Assembly (NCBI RefSeq): GCF_040549045.1
Contig: NZ_JBEWTB010000002.1
Span: forward strand, 4,886,501 to 4,950,500
Length of the DNA: 64,000 nucleotides
Source of the DNA: Endozoicomonas sp. NE40
GTDB taxonomy: Bacteria; Pseudomonadota; Gammaproteobacteria; Pseudomonadales; Endozoicomonadaceae
Reading direction: 5' to 3'
Shown: positions 8,627 through 17,944 of the stretch, one piece after another
How the letters are laid out: the number at the start of each line of letters is the position of its first letter
How positions within the stretch are numbered: the first letter of the stretch is position 1
Notes under the pieces: generated by a model
What the model was told of the DNA's origin: nothing
Seen by the model: the letters and a program-made list of their open reading frames with translations, nothing else
Databases searched by the model: none
Program-made: the position numbers and the translations under genes

Positions 8627-9353
8627 ATGGCAAGCCAGTCATTTAAGCTTCATGACTATCAACGACCCGCCCTTATAGCACCTGGTCAGGCCGGTAAATT
8701 ACTTCTGCACTCCTGCTGCGCTCCCTGTGCCGGGGAAGTCATGCTGGCGATACAGGCGTCGGGCATTGAGCAGACGGTATTCTTCTACAATCCCAACATC
8801 CATCCGCATGAAGAGTATGAACTTCGCAAGGATGAAAACAAGCGATTCTGCGAAAAACTAGAAGTGTCGTTTATTGAAAATCACCGATGCGGACTATGAC
8901 AGGGACAACTGGTTCGAGCGGGTCAAAGGGCTGGAAAATGAACCAGAGCGGGGTAAGCGCTGTACAGTGTGTTTTGATATGCGTTTTGAGCGGACGGCAC
9001 TGTATGCCAGTGAACACGACTTTCCCGTCATCTCCAGCACTCTGGGCATTTCCCGCTGGAAAAATATGGAACAGATTAATGAGTCTGGTACAAGGGCGGC
9101 ATCCCGATACCCTGAAATGACGTACTGGACCTTCAACTGGCGAAAACAGGGCGGGAGCCAGAGAATGATTGAGCTGGCCAAGCAGGAAGCTTTTTATCAG
9201 CAGGAGTATTGCGGTTGTGTATACAGCCTGCGAGACACTAACCGGCATCGAAAAGCCAATGGCCGGGAGAGGATAATACGGTTGGTTAATTTCTATGGCA
9301 GCAAAGCGGATGAAGCTGAAATTATTGCCTCTACAATGACGAAAGGCACATAG
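8627..9353 (+). pseudogene. queH: Epoxyqueuosine reductase QueH, split by a one-base frameshift
   Basis: Two overlapping frames together give a full QueH (DUF208), the last enzyme of queuosine synthesis in tRNA. The first frame, from ATG 8627 with GGAGG upstream, reads to KLLLHSCCAPCAGEV and ENKRFCEKLEVSFI. The second reads DADYDRDNWFERVKGLENEP and RCTVCFDMRFERTA to YCGCVYSLRD. The paired CC and CxC cysteines for the iron-sulfur site are all present. The switch lies at the A4 run 8877-8880: removing one A joins VSFIE to ITDADYD in one frame. This is either a real recent mutation or a sequencing/assembly error. As written, the first product stops at 8899 and would be inactive. A 6-bp hairpin follows at the stop codon (9353-9368). 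Confidence 0.8.
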
Positions 9354-9419
9354 TACTGACGCCAGTACACAACAATTTCGATATTGAATAAGGTGCAAAA
9401 AGTTCTCGTTTTGTCGGCT

Positions 9420-9815
9420 TCAGCTGGTAAGGCAGGGCATCATAACCCTGTCAGAATTTAAGTGTGAGGGTGGACACACAAACAGTAAAACCATATCAGA
9501 AGTTGCTTTCAGCTGGTGGGCCACTCCTGCCGGAACTGTAAAACTATCTCCTGCAGTCACCGGACGGAAGCAAATATCTTCAACCTCCCCCATATCACCC
9601 ACAGTGGCAGTATAAATAATGCCTTCCCCCGAGAGAATGGAATAGATCTCATCACCTTCCTTATGATAATGACACCCGACTTTGTGGCCTTCTTTCATTT
9701 CAGTGCTGAACAGGCAGAACTCATTCCCCGAAGAGAGTGGGGCGATTGAGATGCCTACGCTATTATCTTTTTGGGCTTGTGCAAGGGCTTCTTTGATATT
9801 GATGATGCTGCTCAT
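9420..9815 (-). CDS. Cupin-domain protein
   Basis: 131 residues when started at the internal methionine at 9815 (MSSIINIKEAL); the longer frame to 9866 has an atypical N-terminus. The cupin motifs are visible: G-x-K-V-G-C-HYH-x4-DEIYSILSGEG (metal ligands His, His, Glu), then PVTAGDSFTVPAGVAHQL with the third His. A single small beta-barrel of this type may be a sugar-, dioxygenase- or signal-binding protein; the substrate cannot be read from sequence. It is convergent with queH and divergent from polB. The region just before the ATG is a perfect inverted repeat (9819-9836) and lacks a clear Shine-Dalgarno sequence. Confidence 0.75.
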   Translation of the reverse strand: MSSIINIKEALAQAQKDNSVGISIAPLSSGNEFCLFSTEMKEGHKVGCHYHKEGDEIYSILSGEGIIYTATVGDMGEVEDICFRPVTAGDSFTVPAGVAHQLKATSDMVLLFVCPPSHLNSDRVMMPCLTS

Positions 9816-9818
9816 AAG

Positions 9819-9836
9819 AAAATAACCCGTTATTTT
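9819..9836 (-). promoter_or_regulatory. Perfect inverted repeat over the ribosome-binding region of the cupin gene
   Basis: AAAATAAC at 9819-9826 and GTTATTTT at 9829-9836 are perfectly complementary, with 2 bases between. On the mRNA this lies 3 bases upstream of the ATG, where the ribosome site should be. It could be a repressor operator or a translation-masking hairpin; the 2-base loop favours a protein site. Confidence 0.45.
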
Positions 9837-9993
9837 TTCTCTGGTTCTTTTTCCGCAAAGAAGCATTGGTTATAAATCAGGCAATATCAAGTTTTTTAAA
9901 GGTTATTGTCGGGGCTGGAATGGTTGTTTTGATGTACACTTTCAGTGAACAGCGCATTAGCAATTTTCAGTTGCTCTGCTACTCGACAGATAA

Positions 9994-10009
9994 CTGTAAA
10001 AATATACAG
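9994..10009 (+). promoter_or_regulatory. LexA (SOS) box upstream of polB
   Basis: CTGT-N8-ACAG with an all-A/T spacer (AAAAATAT) and flanking AA/TT, matching the gammaproteobacterial LexA consensus. It lies 62 bases before the polB start. E. coli polB is a classic SOS gene, so site and gene support each other. Confidence 0.85.
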
Positions 10010-10070
10010 TTACAGCGGTTGTGTGGTAAAAATGCAAGAATGAACAATCGGGTCATTCAGGCATTATTCT

Positions 10071-12437
10071 TTGAGCAATAGCAAACAAGTCGTTCAACAA
10101 GGCTTTGTGCTTAACCGCAACAGTTGGGATCACAATGGACATTCCGTTGTTTCACTGTGGGTTGTCACTGACGATGAGCCTGCACGACTGGTGATGGAGC
10201 ATGAACAGCCACTGTTCTTTGTAGAATCTGGCAGCCAGAAAGAGGCTGCTAACCTGCTGGAAACAAAGAATATTGCTCACGACACCAAGCCTTTAACTCT
10301 GGCAACGTTTGAGCATCAGTCAGTGACTGCCTTCTACTTTTACACGCTCGATACCTTTTATCGGGGGCAGGAACTGCTCAGGAAAAGCGGTATCACGGTT
10401 TTGGAAGGTGATATTCGTCTTCACGAACGCTATCTAATGGAGCGGTTTGTTTATGGCGGCATTCGCTTTATCGGTAATCCAGTGTCCAGACAGGGCTTCA
10501 CCGAGTATCAAAACGTTCGAATAAAACCCGCTGAATACCTTCCCTTATTCAAAGTGATCTCTCTGGATATAGAGTGTTCCGCCAAGGGCGAGCTTTACTC
10601 TATTGGTTTGTCAGGGTGTCAGGCCGACGTTGTATTAATGATCGGTAATCCACAGCCAGACAGCCCGGACTGGATTCACTGGGTCAGGGATGAGCCATCT
10701 TTGTTACGAACCTTTGAACAGGCAATCCAACACCGTGATCCGGATATTATTATTGGCTGGAATGTTATCAACTTCGACTGCCGTTTGTTATTAAAGCGAG
10801 CCCGGCAGCATGGCATCACACTGCGGATTGGTCGGAATCGTCAGGCAGCCCGCTGGCGGGAGCGAGCCGATACACAACAGGGGTTTATTACCATTCCGGG
10901 GCGGGTGGTGGTTGACGGCATCGACGCTTTAAAGTCCGCCACTTACCAGTTTGACAGCTTCAGCCTGGAATCCGTCGCCCGGCAGTTATTGGGCAAAGGC
11001 AAGGAAACCGAAGACGTTGATAACCGCATGGCCATTATCAACCATGACTTTCACCACAACAAAGTCAAGCTGGCAAAGTACAACCTTCAGGATTGCCGGT
11101 TGGTGGAAGAAATATTTGACCATACCCGTGTACTGGATTTCCTGCGGCTGCGCAACCAGCTGACCGGCCTGGAGCTGAATCGTATAGGCGGTTCAGTAGC
11201 GGCTTTCACCAACTTGTACCTGCCCAAACTGCACAGGGCAGGCTACATTGCTCCCAACTTGCCGGAAGACGGAGGGCTCGCCAGCCCCGGTGGTTATGTG
11301 ATGAACTCCAGGCCGGGACTGTATCGTAATGTGCTGGTTCTGGATTTTAAAAGCCTCTATCCTTCTATTATCAGAACTTTCAAGATTGACCCGTTGGGGC
11401 TAATCGAAGGTTTAAAAGCTCCGGACGACGCTATTCCCGGATTTCGTGGAGCCAGTTTTTCAAGAGATAAACACTTTCTGCCCGATATCATCACCTCATT
11501 GTGGCAGCAGCGGGACGAAGCCAAGAAAGAAAAGGATTCTGCACGTTCTCAGGCGATCAAGATTCTGATGAATTCGTTTTATGGGGTTCTGGGTTCCGGA
11601 GGTTGTCGATTCTACGACACCCGCCTTGCCAGCTCCATTACCCTGCGTGGTCATGAGATTATGCAACAGACCGCTCGCTGGATAGAGGAGGCAGGGCATC
11701 AGGTTATCTATGGCGATACGGATTCAACTTTTGTGCTGTTGGAAGAGTCGTTGTCAGCGAAAGAGGCTGAAAAGACAGGGGATGCTCTTGCCGATATGAT
11801 TAACCAGCATTGGCAGCAGAAACTGCGTGATGAATTTCACCTTGACTGCCATTTGGAAATTGAGTTTGAAACACTGTACCTGCGCTTCCTGATGCCGACA
11901 ATTCGGGGCGCAGAGACCGGCAGCAAAAAACGTTATGCCGGTCTGAAATACACGACCGGTGACAAACAACTGGTGGTCAAAGGTCTTGAAACCGTCCGTT
12001 CAGACTGGACACCTCTGGCCAAAGCTTTTCAGACAGAACTCTTCCTTCATGTATTCTGCGATCAGCCTCCTGTTGACCTGGTCAGGGATTATGTTCAGCA
12101 AACCCTGAACGGTGAACGGAATGAGCAACTGGTTTACCGCAAACGGCTCAGGCGGAAACTCGATCAGTACGTTAAAAATGTACCACCCCAGGTGCGAGCA
12201 GCACGGCAGGCCGATGAGCATAATCAAAAACTGGGCAAACCCCTGAAATACCAGAACCGGGGCTGGATCAGTTACTTGATGACGGTGAATGGTCCGGAGG
12301 CAGTGGAGTATCAACAGAGTGCTATTGATTACCAGCACTATATTCAGAAGCAACTGAAGCCGGTCGCGGATGGGGTTTTACCATTTGTTGGACTGGATTT
12401 TGCGGAACTGGTGGATGAGCAGATAGGGTTGTTTTGA
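10071..12437 (+). CDS. polB: DNA polymerase II (family B)
   Basis: 788 residues (E. coli Pol II is 783). The exonuclease motifs are present: SLDIECS (Exo I), WNVINFDCRLLLKR (Exo II) and YNLQDCRLVEE (Exo III). The polymerase motifs are LDFKSLYPSIIR (A), KILMNSFYGVLGS (B) and YGDTDSTFV (C), all with their catalytic acids. Pol II does translesion and restart synthesis after DNA damage and proofreads. The frame must start at TTG 10071, because no ATG or GTG occurs in frame before the family N-terminus; a TGA lies at 10041. The LexA box upstream predicts SOS induction. The next gene, a nuclease-helicase, starts 134 bases later with the same orientation. Confidence 0.95.
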   Translation: MSNSKQVVQQGFVLNRNSWDHNGHSVVSLWVVTDDEPARLVMEHEQPLFFVESGSQKEAANLLETKNIAHDTKPLTLATFEHQSVTAFYFYTLDTFYRGQELLRKSGITVLEGDIRLHERYLMERFVYGGIRFIGNPVSRQGFTEYQNVRIKPAEYLPLFKVISLDIECSAKGELYSIGLSGCQADVVLMIGNPQPDSPDWIHWVRDEPSLLRTFEQAIQHRDPDIIIGWNVINFDCRLLLKRARQHGITLRIGRNRQAARWRERADTQQGFITIPGRVVVDGIDALKSATYQFDSFSLESVARQLLGKGKETEDVDNRMAIINHDFHHNKVKLAKYNLQDCRLVEEIFDHTRVLDFLRLRNQLTGLELNRIGGSVAAFTNLYLPKLHRAGYIAPNLPEDGGLASPGGYVMNSRPGLYRNVLVLDFKSLYPSIIRTFKIDPLGLIEGLKAPDDAIPGFRGASFSRDKHFLPDIITSLWQQRDEAKKEKDSARSQAIKILMNSFYGVLGSGGCRFYDTRLASSITLRGHEIMQQTARWIEEAGHQVIYGDTDSTFVLLEESLSAKEAEKTGDALADMINQHWQQKLRDEFHLDCHLEIEFETLYLRFLMPTIRGAETGSKKRYAGLKYTTGDKQLVVKGLETVRSDWTPLAKAFQTELFLHVFCDQPPVDLVRDYVQQTLNGERNEQLVYRKRLRRKLDQYVKNVPPQVRAARQADEHNQKLGKPLKYQNRGWISYLMTVNGPEAVEYQQSAIDYQHYIQKQLKPVADGVLPFVGLDFAELVDEQIGLF

Positions 12438-12571
12438 AAGAACGTCGCTATTAATTCCGGGCGACTTACAAGAAAATGCTTTTGTCACGGGTGGTAGTCT
12501 ATGGTAACTGAAAGCAGGCTTTATCGTTAAAGAATCTCTGACTAACTTAAGCAGAAAAACCGGCATTAAAC

Positions 12572-15500
12572 ATGTTCAAACACAATAATAAACTCTCCCT
12601 TTCTCCTTCTGACCTTACCCGTTACGTTGAAAGCCCCTTTGCTTCATGGATGGATCGTCTTGCGCTGGAACGACCAGGTTCTGTGCCACAGCAAGACCCG
12701 GAAGACCCACTGATGATGGTGCTGCAACGAGAAGGTTATGCCCTGGAAGCCAGCGTTGAAGAACAATTCATGCGAGATGGGCGTTCGTTTCAAAAGATAA
12801 CAGCAACTTCTCTGGATCAACGGGCAGGGTTGACCCGACAGGCACTGAACAATGGCGTAGATGTGATTGCCCAGGCGCAATTAGTCAGTGATTTCGGGTT
12901 CTGTCAGTTTGCAGGGGTTGCTGATTTTCTGGTGAAGAGTTCCGATGGCCAGAGCTATGAGGTGTGGGATGCCAAGCTGAGCACCAAGGTTAAACCGGTA
13001 TTCCTTTTACAGCTGTGCAGCTATGTCCTGATGCTGGAGAGCAGTTACCGCATTAAGGTCAACGATATTGGCGTGATGCTGGGCAACGGGGAAAAAGAGC
13101 GGTTTAAGGTGTGTGATTATTTTGCGTATTTCAAACAGCAGCTCAACACCTTTTTTACGGCACAACAATCATTCAGCCCGGACCAGATGCCAGACCCCGC
13201 CGACTCAAAAAAATGGGGTAACTGGTCAGAATATGCTGAACAACTTCTTATTGAACGGGATCATCTGTGGCAGGTGGCAACCATCACACAAGGGCAGATT
13301 AAAAAGCTGAAGCATGCTGGTATTCAAACTATGCAGGCTTTGGCTGAGTCTGCCCTGAAGAGAGTAGCAGGCATCCACCCTGAAGTGTTGCAACGCCTGA
13401 AAGCTCAGGCTGCCATCCAAAAACGAAGCGCAGGCAAACCCATTCCGGACTACGAAATACTGGAACACCCAGCTGGTGAGGCAAAAGGGCTCGCACTCTT
13501 ACCGCCTCGTTCCCCACTGGATGTTTTCTTTGATATTGAAGGCTTTCCGCTGGATGAGGGCGGTTTGGAGTACCTCTGGGGCAACACTTATTTTGATGAG
13601 TCGGGTACAAAGCAGTTCAAAGATTTCTGGGCTCACAACCGGGAACAGGAAAAGCGGGCTTTTGAAGGCTTTATTTGCTGGGTGTACGACCGCTGGCAGC
13701 AAGACCCGGCCATGCATATCTATCACTATGCCAATTACGAAATTGCCGCCTGTCGCAAACTGATGGGACGGTTTGGCTGTTGCGAAGACGAAGTGGATCA
13801 GTTGCTCAGAAATGAAGTATTCGTGGACTTATACAAAGTGGTCAAAGGCGGGATGTTGCTGGGTGAACCCCGTTATTCCATTAAAAATGTAGAGCATTTG
13901 TATCGGGGCAAACGGCAGACCGAAGTGGGGACAGGCGGTGATTCCGTTGTCGTGTACGATGTCTGGCGACAGGCAAACCTTAAAGGCGAAGAAGGCGATA
14001 CCTGGGAAACCTCCGCCACCCTTAAAAGCATTCGGGATTACAATATAGACGACTGTGATTCCACACAGGAGCTGACCGCATGGCTTCGGCTAAGGCAGCA
14101 AGAGCGAGGTATTGGTTACGTTGGTAAATCTGAAAAGGTAGAGCCGGAGATTAAAGAGACGCTTACTCAGCGTTTAGAACTGCGGGACAGCCTGCTTGAA
14201 CAGGCAGAAGCACTGGAAACCACCGACTCTAAACAGTCAACTCTGGCGAAAAACCTTGCCTGGATGCTGGAGTTTCACCGTCGTGAGTCCAAGCCGATAT
14301 TCTGGAAACTGTTTGACAGGTTAGGGCTGGAACCTGCAGAGCTTCACGATGACCTTGATTGCCTTGCCCTTTGTCAGCGGACAGATCGACCACCATTCCC
14401 GCCTACTCCCAAAGCCCGTCAAATGGCTTATGAATTTCGTTTTGACCCTCAACAGGAATTTAAAGGTGCCAGTAAAACCTTTTACCTGTTGGGCGTGGAA
14501 ACGGATGATGGCAAGCGGGTAAAAGTAGACTTCATCAAAGAGGCCAGTGATCTTGAAAACGGTCTGGTAGTTATAAAGTCTAAAGATGAACCGCCATCAC
14601 TCGTGACCCTGATACCCGATGAATACGTGGCAACTACTGTTATAGAAAAAGCTATTGATCAGGTCGTTTCTGATTTTGCATCGGGGAAAAAACGACAAGG
14701 CGCATTGTTTGACTTTCTGAACAGGGCAAAGCCGGTTATTCGCAACACTACCGGCGGAGCCATTGCTCCCAGCACCGATCCGGACCAAAAGCGGCAGGAG
14801 ATTATCAGCGCAGTAACCCAACTGGATAACAGCTATCTCACCATTCAGGGACCACCGGGTTCTGGTAAGACTTTCACCGGCAAATATCTGATTGCTGAAC
14901 TGGTGAAATCTGGAGCCAAAGTGGGCATATCCAGCAACAGCCATAAGGCCATTAACAACCTGCTACTGAAAACCGTGGAGCTTTGTGAAGAGCAAACTAT
15001 CAGTGTTTCGGTGGCTTGCACCAAAAATACCGGAGAAGACATCGAAAACGCAGGCATACCCGTTATTAAAAACAATGAGCTGGCTGACTATGTTGATCAG
15101 CCCTGTATTATTGGCGCTACCGCCTGGGGTTTCGCACGGGATGAGATGGTTGATACGCTGGATTACCTCTTTGTGGATGAAGCTGGGCAGGTATCGGTAG
15201 TCAATCTTGTGGGCATGAGCCGTTCCGCTAAAAACCTGGTGTTGATGGGGGATCAGATGCAGCTGGGGCAACCCACTCAAGGTACCCATCCCGAAGAAAG
15301 CGGATTGTCCATTCTGGATTACCTGCTCCATGAATCGCCCACCATTTCCGAGGATATGGGCGTATTTCTGGGAACCACCTTCCGAATGCATTCAGCCATC
15401 AACCGGTTTATTAGCCAGCATATCTACGAAGGAAAACTGCGTTCCAACTGGGGTAATGATAAACGCATCATAAAGGTTCCGGACGATTACAAAGGCGTGC

Positions 15501-16006
15501 TTCAGCAAGAGGCAGGCATTCATTTTGTGCCGGTTGACCATGAAGGCAACACTCAGGCATCGGATGAAGAGGTAACCGCTATCAAGGCTTTAGCAGAGGA
15601 ACTGATCGGCAGAACCTTTGTGAATGAAAATGGCGAAGAACAACCCATTGACTGGGACGATATGCTGTTTGTTGCTCCTTATAACCACCAGGTCAGAAAG
15701 CTCACTGATGCGCTTGGAGGCAGGGCTAAAGTGGGCAGTGTCGATAAGTTTCAGGGGCAGGAAGCACCTGTCGTCTTTTTAAGCATGTGTGCCAGCGATG
15801 CCAGTGAATCCCCGAGGGGCTTGAACTTTCTGTTTGACAGAAACCGAATCAATGTGGCGATCAGTCGGGCGCAGTCGCTGGCGATTGTCGTGGGTCATCC
15901 CGGTTTAGGTCACCTCAATGTCAACAGTATTGAACAAATGACATTGGTGAACCTGTACAATGCGCTGGTTGATTATGGTCGAAAGCCTGATGACGATAAT
16001 AACTAA
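12572..16006 (+). CDS. RecB-like nuclease / RNase H-like / SF1 helicase fusion (TM0106-type)
   Basis: 1144 residues in three parts. Residues ~1-200 form a TM0106-family RecB-like nuclease: FAGVADFLV, then YEVWDAKLSTKVKPVFLLQL supplies the D...D-x-K...Q catalytic pattern. Residues ~315-510 are RNase H/exonuclease-like (DVFFDIEGFPLDEGG, later DYNIDDCDSTQEL). Residues ~750-1130 are a UPF1/Dna2-type SF1 helicase: IQGPPGSGKTFT (Walker A), LFVDEAGQVS (Walker B), GDQMQLGQP, GTTFRMHSAI, GSVDKFQGQEAP and RNRINVAISRA. A DNA end-processing role is likely. It follows SOS-regulated polB on the same strand and may be read through from it. Single-gene defence functions are known for related fusions, but I have no direct sign of one here. 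Confidence 0.85.
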   Translation: MFKHNNKLSLSPSDLTRYVESPFASWMDRLALERPGSVPQQDPEDPLMMVLQREGYALEASVEEQFMRDGRSFQKITATSLDQRAGLTRQALNNGVDVIAQAQLVSDFGFCQFAGVADFLVKSSDGQSYEVWDAKLSTKVKPVFLLQLCSYVLMLESSYRIKVNDIGVMLGNGEKERFKVCDYFAYFKQQLNTFFTAQQSFSPDQMPDPADSKKWGNWSEYAEQLLIERDHLWQVATITQGQIKKLKHAGIQTMQALAESALKRVAGIHPEVLQRLKAQAAIQKRSAGKPIPDYEILEHPAGEAKGLALLPPRSPLDVFFDIEGFPLDEGGLEYLWGNTYFDESGTKQFKDFWAHNREQEKRAFEGFICWVYDRWQQDPAMHIYHYANYEIAACRKLMGRFGCCEDEVDQLLRNEVFVDLYKVVKGGMLLGEPRYSIKNVEHLYRGKRQTEVGTGGDSVVVYDVWRQANLKGEEGDTWETSATLKSIRDYNIDDCDSTQELTAWLRLRQQERGIGYVGKSEKVEPEIKETLTQRLELRDSLLEQAEALETTDSKQSTLAKNLAWMLEFHRRESKPIFWKLFDRLGLEPAELHDDLDCLALCQRTDRPPFPPTPKARQMAYEFRFDPQQEFKGASKTFYLLGVETDDGKRVKVDFIKEASDLENGLVVIKSKDEPPSLVTLIPDEYVATTVIEKAIDQVVSDFASGKKRQGALFDFLNRAKPVIRNTTGGAIAPSTDPDQKRQEIISAVTQLDNSYLTIQGPPGSGKTFTGKYLIAELVKSGAKVGISSNSHKAINNLLLKTVELCEEQTISVSVACTKNTGEDIENAGIPVIKNNELADYVDQPCIIGATAWGFARDEMVDTLDYLFVDEAGQVSVVNLVGMSRSAKNLVLMGDQMQLGQPTQGTHPEESGLSILDYLLHESPTISEDMGVFLGTTFRMHSAINRFISQHIYEGKLRSNWGNDKRIIKVPDDYKGVLQQEAGIHFVPVDHEGNTQASDEEVTAIKALAEELIGRTFVNENGEEQPIDWDDMLFVAPYNHQVRKLTDALGGRAKVGSVDKFQGQEAPVVFLSMCASDASESPRGLNFLFDRNRINVAISRAQSLAIVVGHPGLGHLNVNSIEQMTLVNLYNALVDYGRKPDDDNN

Positions 16007-16041
16007 AGGCAACGACAGTCAGGAAGGAAACAATCATCACC

Positions 16042-16962
16042 ATGTACGACATTATCGGCGATATCCATGGCCACGGCACAGCACTGGTAGAACTCCTCAA
16101 AAAACTGGGCTACACAGAGAAAAACGGTGTGTTCTGTCACCCGGATCGAAAAGTCATTTTTGTTGGTGACTTTATTGATCGGGGTTCAGAACATAAAAAA
16201 GCACTGACCATTTGTCGCAGCATGGTAGAGCAGGGCAGTGCGCTGGCAGTGATGGGAAACCATGAATTCAATGCCATTTGCTATGCGACACCTGACCCTG
16301 AGAATGCGGGTGCATTTCTGAGAAAGCATTCAGAATCAAACCGGCAGGCGCATCAGGCTTTTCTGGATGAATACCCGTTTGGTTCAGCAGAACACAAAGA
16401 CATAATCGACTGGTTTCGAACGTTGTCATTGTTTCTGGATTTGGAAGCGATTCGTGTGGTGCATGCTGTCTGGCATCATCCCAGCCTGAGCATCATACAG
16501 CCATGGATCAATGTTAATCACTGCCTGTTGAGCGATGCTTATGTCGAAGCTTCAAGGCGTGGAAGTGACCTTTATGATGCCGTTGAAAATCTACTCAAAG
16601 GCATTGAGTTCAGACTACCGGAACCGTACAGCATTACCGATCAAAATGGCAAGGTTCGCAACGAAGTACGCCTGAAATGGTGGGATGAGCAAGCAACCCG
16701 ATTGCCTGAAGCGGCCACCAATACAGGCAATACAGAGTTACCAGACGTGGATTTGCCTAATACCATTTTCCGCTACAGAGATTCTGTGCCGTTATTTTTT
16801 GGCCATTACTGGATGCAGGGAGCCCCTGAAATACTCAGCCCAAGCATAGCCTGCGTGGACTACAGCAGCAAAAGCAAGAATGGCAAACTGGTGGCCTACC
16901 GCTGGCAGGGCGAGCAAACCCTTAATGATGATCATTTTGTCTGGGTGGATCGGGTGGGTTAA
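16042..16962 (+). CDS. PP2A-like metallophosphoesterase
   Basis: 306 residues. All metal-binding motifs of calcineurin-like phosphoesterases are present: GDIHG at the extreme N-terminus, VGDFIDRG at about residue 42, GNHEFN at about 74, and late histidines (VVHAVWHH, FFGHYW). The closest known relatives are PrpA/PrpE-type protein-serine/threonine or Ap4A phosphatases. The insert between residues 170 and 240 is not assigned. The gene starts 35 bases after the nuclease-helicase and is probably in the same transcript. The small membrane protein gene on the opposite strand overlaps its 3' end by 41 bases. Confidence 0.85.
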   Translation: MYDIIGDIHGHGTALVELLKKLGYTEKNGVFCHPDRKVIFVGDFIDRGSEHKKALTICRSMVEQGSALAVMGNHEFNAICYATPDPENAGAFLRKHSESNRQAHQAFLDEYPFGSAEHKDIIDWFRTLSLFLDLEAIRVVHAVWHHPSLSIIQPWINVNHCLLSDAYVEASRRGSDLYDAVENLLKGIEFRLPEPYSITDQNGKVRNEVRLKWWDEQATRLPEAATNTGNTELPDVDLPNTIFRYRDSVPLFFGHYWMQGAPEILSPSIACVDYSSKSKNGKLVAYRWQGEQTLNDDHFVWVDRVG

Positions 16963-17170
16963 TGTCACTCCACTCCACCCCTAAAATATCCCAGAGGTTG
17001 GCGACAGTACTCAGCAATATAAACAGCCCAAAAGCCAGAGCGTTCATAACCACAAAGCCCAGCGTCAGGCGTTTTGAAAATAACCGGATAAGACTGCCGA
17101 TGGTTAGTTGACCCAGGAAGTACAGTGCCAGCAAGAAGAAAAGAAGTACCAAAACTTGCGCTATTGTCAT
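16922..17170 (-). CDS. Small two-helix membrane protein, function unknown
   Basis: 82 residues. Two hydrophobic segments are clear, at about 4-25 (AQVLVLLFFLLALYFLGQLT) and 38-60 (LGFVVMNALAFGLFILLS), with a short basic loop (RLFSKR) between, so an N-in/C-in inner-membrane hairpin is likely. The C-terminal tail is polar (PPDPPRQNDHH). ATG at 17170 has AAGGA 8 bases upstream, which supports a real gene. Its last 41 bases are antisense to the phosphoesterase gene. I recognise no family. Confidence 0.6.
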   Translation of the reverse strand: MTIAQVLVLLFFLLALYFLGQLTIGSLIRLFSKRLTLGFVVMNALAFGLFILLSTVANLWDILGVEWSDINPPDPPRQNDHH

Positions 17171-17251
17171 AACTGCAATCCTTCATGGTTTCTGACCATT
17201 GCTGTTTTCAGGATACAGTTTGGACAGTTGACAGTCAGCCCCAAAACTCTA

Positions 17252-17293
17252 AAGTAAAAGTGTAGCGCCGATTTATTCCCACTTGCAGGCGCA
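17252..17293 (+). repeat. Left copy of a 42-bp imperfect direct repeat flanking the Zorya region
   Basis: Matches 22740-22781 at 36 of 42 positions in the same orientation. The core AGCGCCGATTTAT is followed by a GGCGC that can pair with GCGCC to form a 5-bp stem. In the other copy the stem is kept by a G-T pair. The two copies bracket the 17324 gene and the zor operon. They are either ends of an inserted module or copies of a dispersed REP-like element. Confidence 0.6.
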
Positions 17294-17323
17294 TAACAAA
17301 TATCGCTAAACAGGAGAGATGCT

Positions 17324-17854
17324 ATGTCCCAGTCTATTTTTACCACCGTCAACGGAACCCCTGTCCACGGGGTTATCACCCACTACGACCCATACGATAT
17401 CACCGTAGAAATCACTCAGCCGTTTACCCGCTTCACGGCTGGCTGTCATATTCCCTACTTTGCCCGGAGCCATAAACATTACAAAGGAGAAGAGGGCATG
17501 AAGAAAGCAACTGAGTTGCTGACCGGATTGTATCGGGATCTCGTCGCAGTGAACTCAAAGAAGGCCCATTTGCAGTCAGAGATAAGAAAGCCAACAGGCT
17601 TGCTGGACAACATTCGGGCAATCCAGGAAGAACAAACCACACTCCGGCAGCAAAAATCCTCATTGAAAAAGCACTTTAAAGAGCAGGCTATTTCCCAGAA
17701 GAGCTACCAGTCGCAGCTGAAAGCACTGAAAGACAGGGATTTTGAGCTGCGCATGGTAATCGATAACGCTAAAACCGACTTTTTTGACAAGCACCTTTCC
17801 GGGCTTGGCGGCTTTGTCAGCACGGAGCAACTGTTTGATTTTCTGGCAGAGTGA
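17324..17854 (+). CDS. Conserved-looking coiled-coil protein of unknown function
   Basis: 176 residues with AGGAGAG 7 bases before ATG 17324, an excellent start. The N-terminal third is strand-rich (TTVNGTPVHGVITHYDPYDI). From about residue 80 to 160 it is strongly helical and charged (LQSEIRKPTGLLDNIRAIQE, KHFKEQAISQKSYQ), suggesting a coiled coil. No catalytic motif, signal peptide or membrane segment is visible. It lies inside the direct repeats with the zor genes but 172 bases before them, with a probable promoter in that gap, so membership in the Zorya operon is uncertain. Confidence 0.6.
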   Translation: MSQSIFTTVNGTPVHGVITHYDPYDITVEITQPFTRFTAGCHIPYFARSHKHYKGEEGMKKATELLTGLYRDLVAVNSKKAHLQSEIRKPTGLLDNIRAIQEEQTTLRQQKSSLKKHFKEQAISQKSYQSQLKALKDRDFELRMVIDNAKTDFFDKHLSGLGGFVSTEQLFDFLAE

Positions 17855-17944
17855 ACGAGTTTTTTTTCCTGATAGGGAGTAATTGAATTTATAGAAATAA
17901 AACTATGGTCTATATTGTTTGCGAGTAAAAAAAGGAGTACGAGC

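Noticed and set aside
8478..8678. 66-codon frame before queH
   Set aside because: No ribosome site, no family resemblance, and it overlaps the queH start in another frame.
17202..17218. CTGT...ACAG resembling a LexA box upstream of the 17324 gene
   Set aside because: The spacer is nine bases, not eight, and the flanks do not fit; LexA does not tolerate this spacing.
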